A stretch of 64,000 bases of DNA, taken from NCBI GenBank assembly GCA_034931985.1, contig JAYGHB010000009.1, forward strand, positions 34,902 through 98,901, in the 5' to 3' direction. Positions 62,286-64,000 of this stretch are shown piece after piece. The stretch is from Halotia wernerae (GTDB lineage Bacteria > Cyanobacteriota > Cyanobacteriia > Cyanobacteriales > Nostocaceae). Below the pieces are notes generated by a model. The model was not told the origin of the DNA, ran no database searches, and worked only from the letters and a program-made list of their open reading frames with translations. How positions within the stretch are numbered: position 1 is the stretch's first letter; every line of letters begins with the position of its first letter. The translations under genes and the position numbers were made by a program.

Positions 62286-62568
62286 AGGATTTACCTCGTT
62301 AAAAGTTTAAATTCTCCCAAGTTTTTTGTAGGAGGCTTATACTAATAAGTATATGCTACCTTTTATTAAACTGTCGTCAAAACGACTACAAAATTTGACA
62401 ATTTATGATATAGGGACTTTTGGCTTTCTGTATCAGCGAGATAATTACTAATTCGTAATTCGTAATTAAAGGTACAAGCCCCTAACTTTAGTTATGGAGA
62501 CAAATAAATTTCTTCCTTCTTCCAAGCCCCCGACTTCAGTCGTGGGGTAATTACAAGCGATCGCCTCT
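62286..62568. repeat. Gap with an IS200/IS605-type end hairpin
   Basis: No gene. Positions about 62527-62547 hold a CCCCCGACTTCAGTCGTGGG hairpin (CCCC/GGGG and GACT/AGTC pairs), the form of IS200/IS605-family ends in Nostoc. The rest is AT-rich, with a small TATACT/AGTATA palindrome near 62338-62354. Confidence 0.5.
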
Positions 62569-62880
62569 TGTCCCTATCGCAGTTTATTTCCTTTTTGGGA
62601 AGAAGATACAAGATTTTTCTTTGGGCGGAATATTTTCACCCAGGAACTAGTAGATACAGTCCAAAAACAGTCATTGGTAGCGATAATTGGTGCTTCTGGT
62701 AGTGGGAAATCCAGCGTAGTGTTTGCGGTTTTAATGCTGCAAACACTACGCCAGCAAGGCAATTGGCTAATCGAGTTCTTTCGTCCAAAAACTCATCCTG
62801 TAGATGAACTCGCAGCAGTAATCGTGCGCTTGCGTAAACCACAAAACGGCGATCGCTTCTTATCCGCGTGTAATTGGTGT
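62569..62880 (+). pseudogene. Truncated nSTAND-type NTPase gene
   Basis: An open frame without a start codon (stop at 62548) reads CPYRSLFPFWEEDTRFFFGR then QKQSLVAIIGASGSGKSSVV and QQGNWLIEFFRP. This is the N-terminal part of the novel-STAND NTPase domain, with an intact Walker A (GASGSGKS), as found fused to WD40 repeats in cyanobacteria. The rest of the protein is missing: within about 30 bases of the last recognisable homology the CRISPR array begins, and the frame stops inside the first repeat. Confidence 0.72.
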
Positions 62881-63923
62881 GTTTCCATTAATTCGCCTCT
62901 ACATGGTTAGTAGAGACGTAAACATTCTCGCAAAAACATTGTCCTGAATATTTATACGTTTCCATTAATTCGCCTCTACATGGTTAGTAGAGACCAGAAA
63001 TATTAGAAGAAGTTGATTGGTATTTGCTTCGTTTCCATTAATTCGCCTCTACATGGTTAGTAGAGACCTAAAAGTCACGCCAATGTTGCCATAAAATGTG
63101 TTTCCATTAATTCGCCTCTACATGGTTAGTAGAGACGTGATAGGCGCTAAGTTCCGCTGTGGCTGGGAGAAGTTTCCATTAATTCGCCTCTACATGGTTA
63201 GTAGAGACGGAAAGATAATTCCCTGGAAGACGCTGAAAACTGGTTTCCATTAATTCGCCTCTACATGGTTAGTAGAGACTTCTTGCTTCAGAATTAATCC
63301 ACTACCTTTACCTTTGTTTCCATTAATTCGCCTCTACATGGTTAGTAGAGACTACTGGCGAATTAACGCCAGTTTTGCAAATTGTAATGTTTCCATTAAT
63401 TCGCCTCTACATGGTTAGTAGAGACGGAAGAAGCCGAAGCACTAGAAAGAAGCAGAATCGAGTTTCCATTAATTCGCCTCTACATGGTTAGTAGAGACTT
63501 AATTTTTACATTGATAAACCAGAAAAAAGAGTTTCCATTAATTCGCCTCTACATGGTTAGTAGAGACCCAAGAAAAAGTGAATCAACGCTGTTCGCTGGT
63601 GTTTCCATTAATTCGCCTCTACATGGTTAGTAGAGACTTTTGATAACTTGACTTGCTACATAAAACAGTGCAGTTTCCATTAATTCGCCTCTACATGGTT
63701 AGTAGAGACTTCAATAGCGTTAGTAACAGCAACAGAATCATGTGTTTCCATTAATTCGCCTCTACATGGTTAGTAGAGACCTTCAATGCCTAGATCTGGC
63801 TTAAGCTTTCGTTTGTTTCCATTAATTCGCCTCTACATGGTTAGTAGAGACTTCCTAAGGCGAAGAATTCTAAATCAACTTCCGCAGTTTCCATTAATTC
63901 GCCTCTACATGGTTAGTAGAGAC
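62881..63923 (-). CRISPR. CRISPR array, 15 repeats of 37 bp, 14 spacers
   Basis: Fifteen repeats that read as identical (plus strand begins GTTTCCATTAATTCGCCTCT and ends GGTTAGTAGAGAC) alternate with spacers of 32-40 bp, most 34-36. The repeat contains a 6-bp stem CTCTAC/GTAGAG. Read on the minus strand it ends in TTAATGGAAAC, resembling the GAAAC-ending 5' handles of type I/III crRNAs, so transcription is probably leftward with the leader right of 63923. No cas gene is in the window. Confidence 0.97.
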
Positions 63924-64000
63924 AGCTGGGGTTTAAAAGCCTTGAGATACAAGACTTACAGCCCCTATTTTCGTCAACCTGATCTAAAAATACCGTTTCA
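63924..64000 (-). promoter_or_regulatory. Candidate CRISPR leader, cut by the window edge
   Basis: The 77 bases right of the last repeat contain no repeat or gene. If the array is read leftward, as its GAAAC-ending repeat suggests, this is the repeat-proximal part of the leader. The opposite flank is decayed gene sequence, which fits the trailing end. Confidence 0.45.

Noticed and set aside
62881..62917. Reading the CRISPR array as transcribed rightward with a type V-like repeat stem
   Set aside because: The GAAAC-type end on the minus strand and the decayed gene at the left flank favour leftward reading, though this is not settled.

Overview
The window looks like the chromosome of a filamentous, heterocyst-forming cyanobacterium of the Nostoc/Anabaena type. 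The evidence is the many HIP1 sites (GCGATCGC), a cyanobacterial Hfq next to dapF, CrtISO-type carotene isomerase, DUF4079, DUF1997 and DUF6887/DUF6888 proteins, PEP-CTERM sorting signals, Nostoc-type palindromic repeats, and a phenylalanine ammonia-lyase that shares residue numbering with the Anabaena variabilis enzyme. No rRNA or tRNA gene was recognised.

Layout. 1-6744: two large exported multidomain proteins on the minus strand, the first cut by the window edge. 6745-7946: a non-coding gap ending in an orphan terminator. 7947-15041: ABC exporter, a 21-bp minisatellite, a metallophosphoesterase, two divergent methyltransferases and purT. 15160-17603: a type II restriction-modification locus. 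Its cytosine methyltransferase and controller are intact, but a 250-bp miniature inverted-repeat element (MITE) interrupts the putative endonuclease gene; a second copy lies at 21494-21743. 17815-37707: mostly housekeeping genes (crtISO, upp, YggT, a KefB-type antiporter, hfq, dapF, gltX, ychF, holB, an ankyrin protein, DUF4079, DUF1997), plus a likely sRNA at about 19566-19636 and several decayed transposon pieces. 37887-38543: an NmrA-like reductase, followed by a gap with a transposase remnant.

39428-57509 is the most interesting part: a same-strand specialised-metabolite cluster. Its core is DAHP synthase, an aromatic ammonia-lyase, an acyl-CoA ligase, a ThDP-dependent acetolactate-synthase-like enzyme and a KAS III-like condensing enzyme that lacks the usual catalytic His. 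It continues with an RTX-repeat protein, a PEP-CTERM bicupin, a flavin-dependent halogenase, two PEP-CTERM TTHB210-like proteins, an aromatic-ring-type FAD monooxygenase, a SnoaL-like protein and a quinone-oxidoreductase-like reductase. The logic is to make extra aromatic amino acid, deaminate it to a cinnamate, activate it as CoA ester, join it to a ThDP-made acyloin or keto acid, then halogenate and oxidise. This matches what I remember of furanolide (cyanobacterin/nostoclide-type) biosynthesis. The product assignment is an inference. A 39-bp element is shared upstream of the ammonia-lyase and the halogenase.

58504-62285: a membrane protein, D-Ala-D-Ala ligase, an acyltransferase and a 2OG-Fe(II) dioxygenase. 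62569-64000: a truncated nSTAND NTPase gene directly abutting a CRISPR array of 15 identical 37-bp repeats and 14 spacers, with no cas genes in the window.
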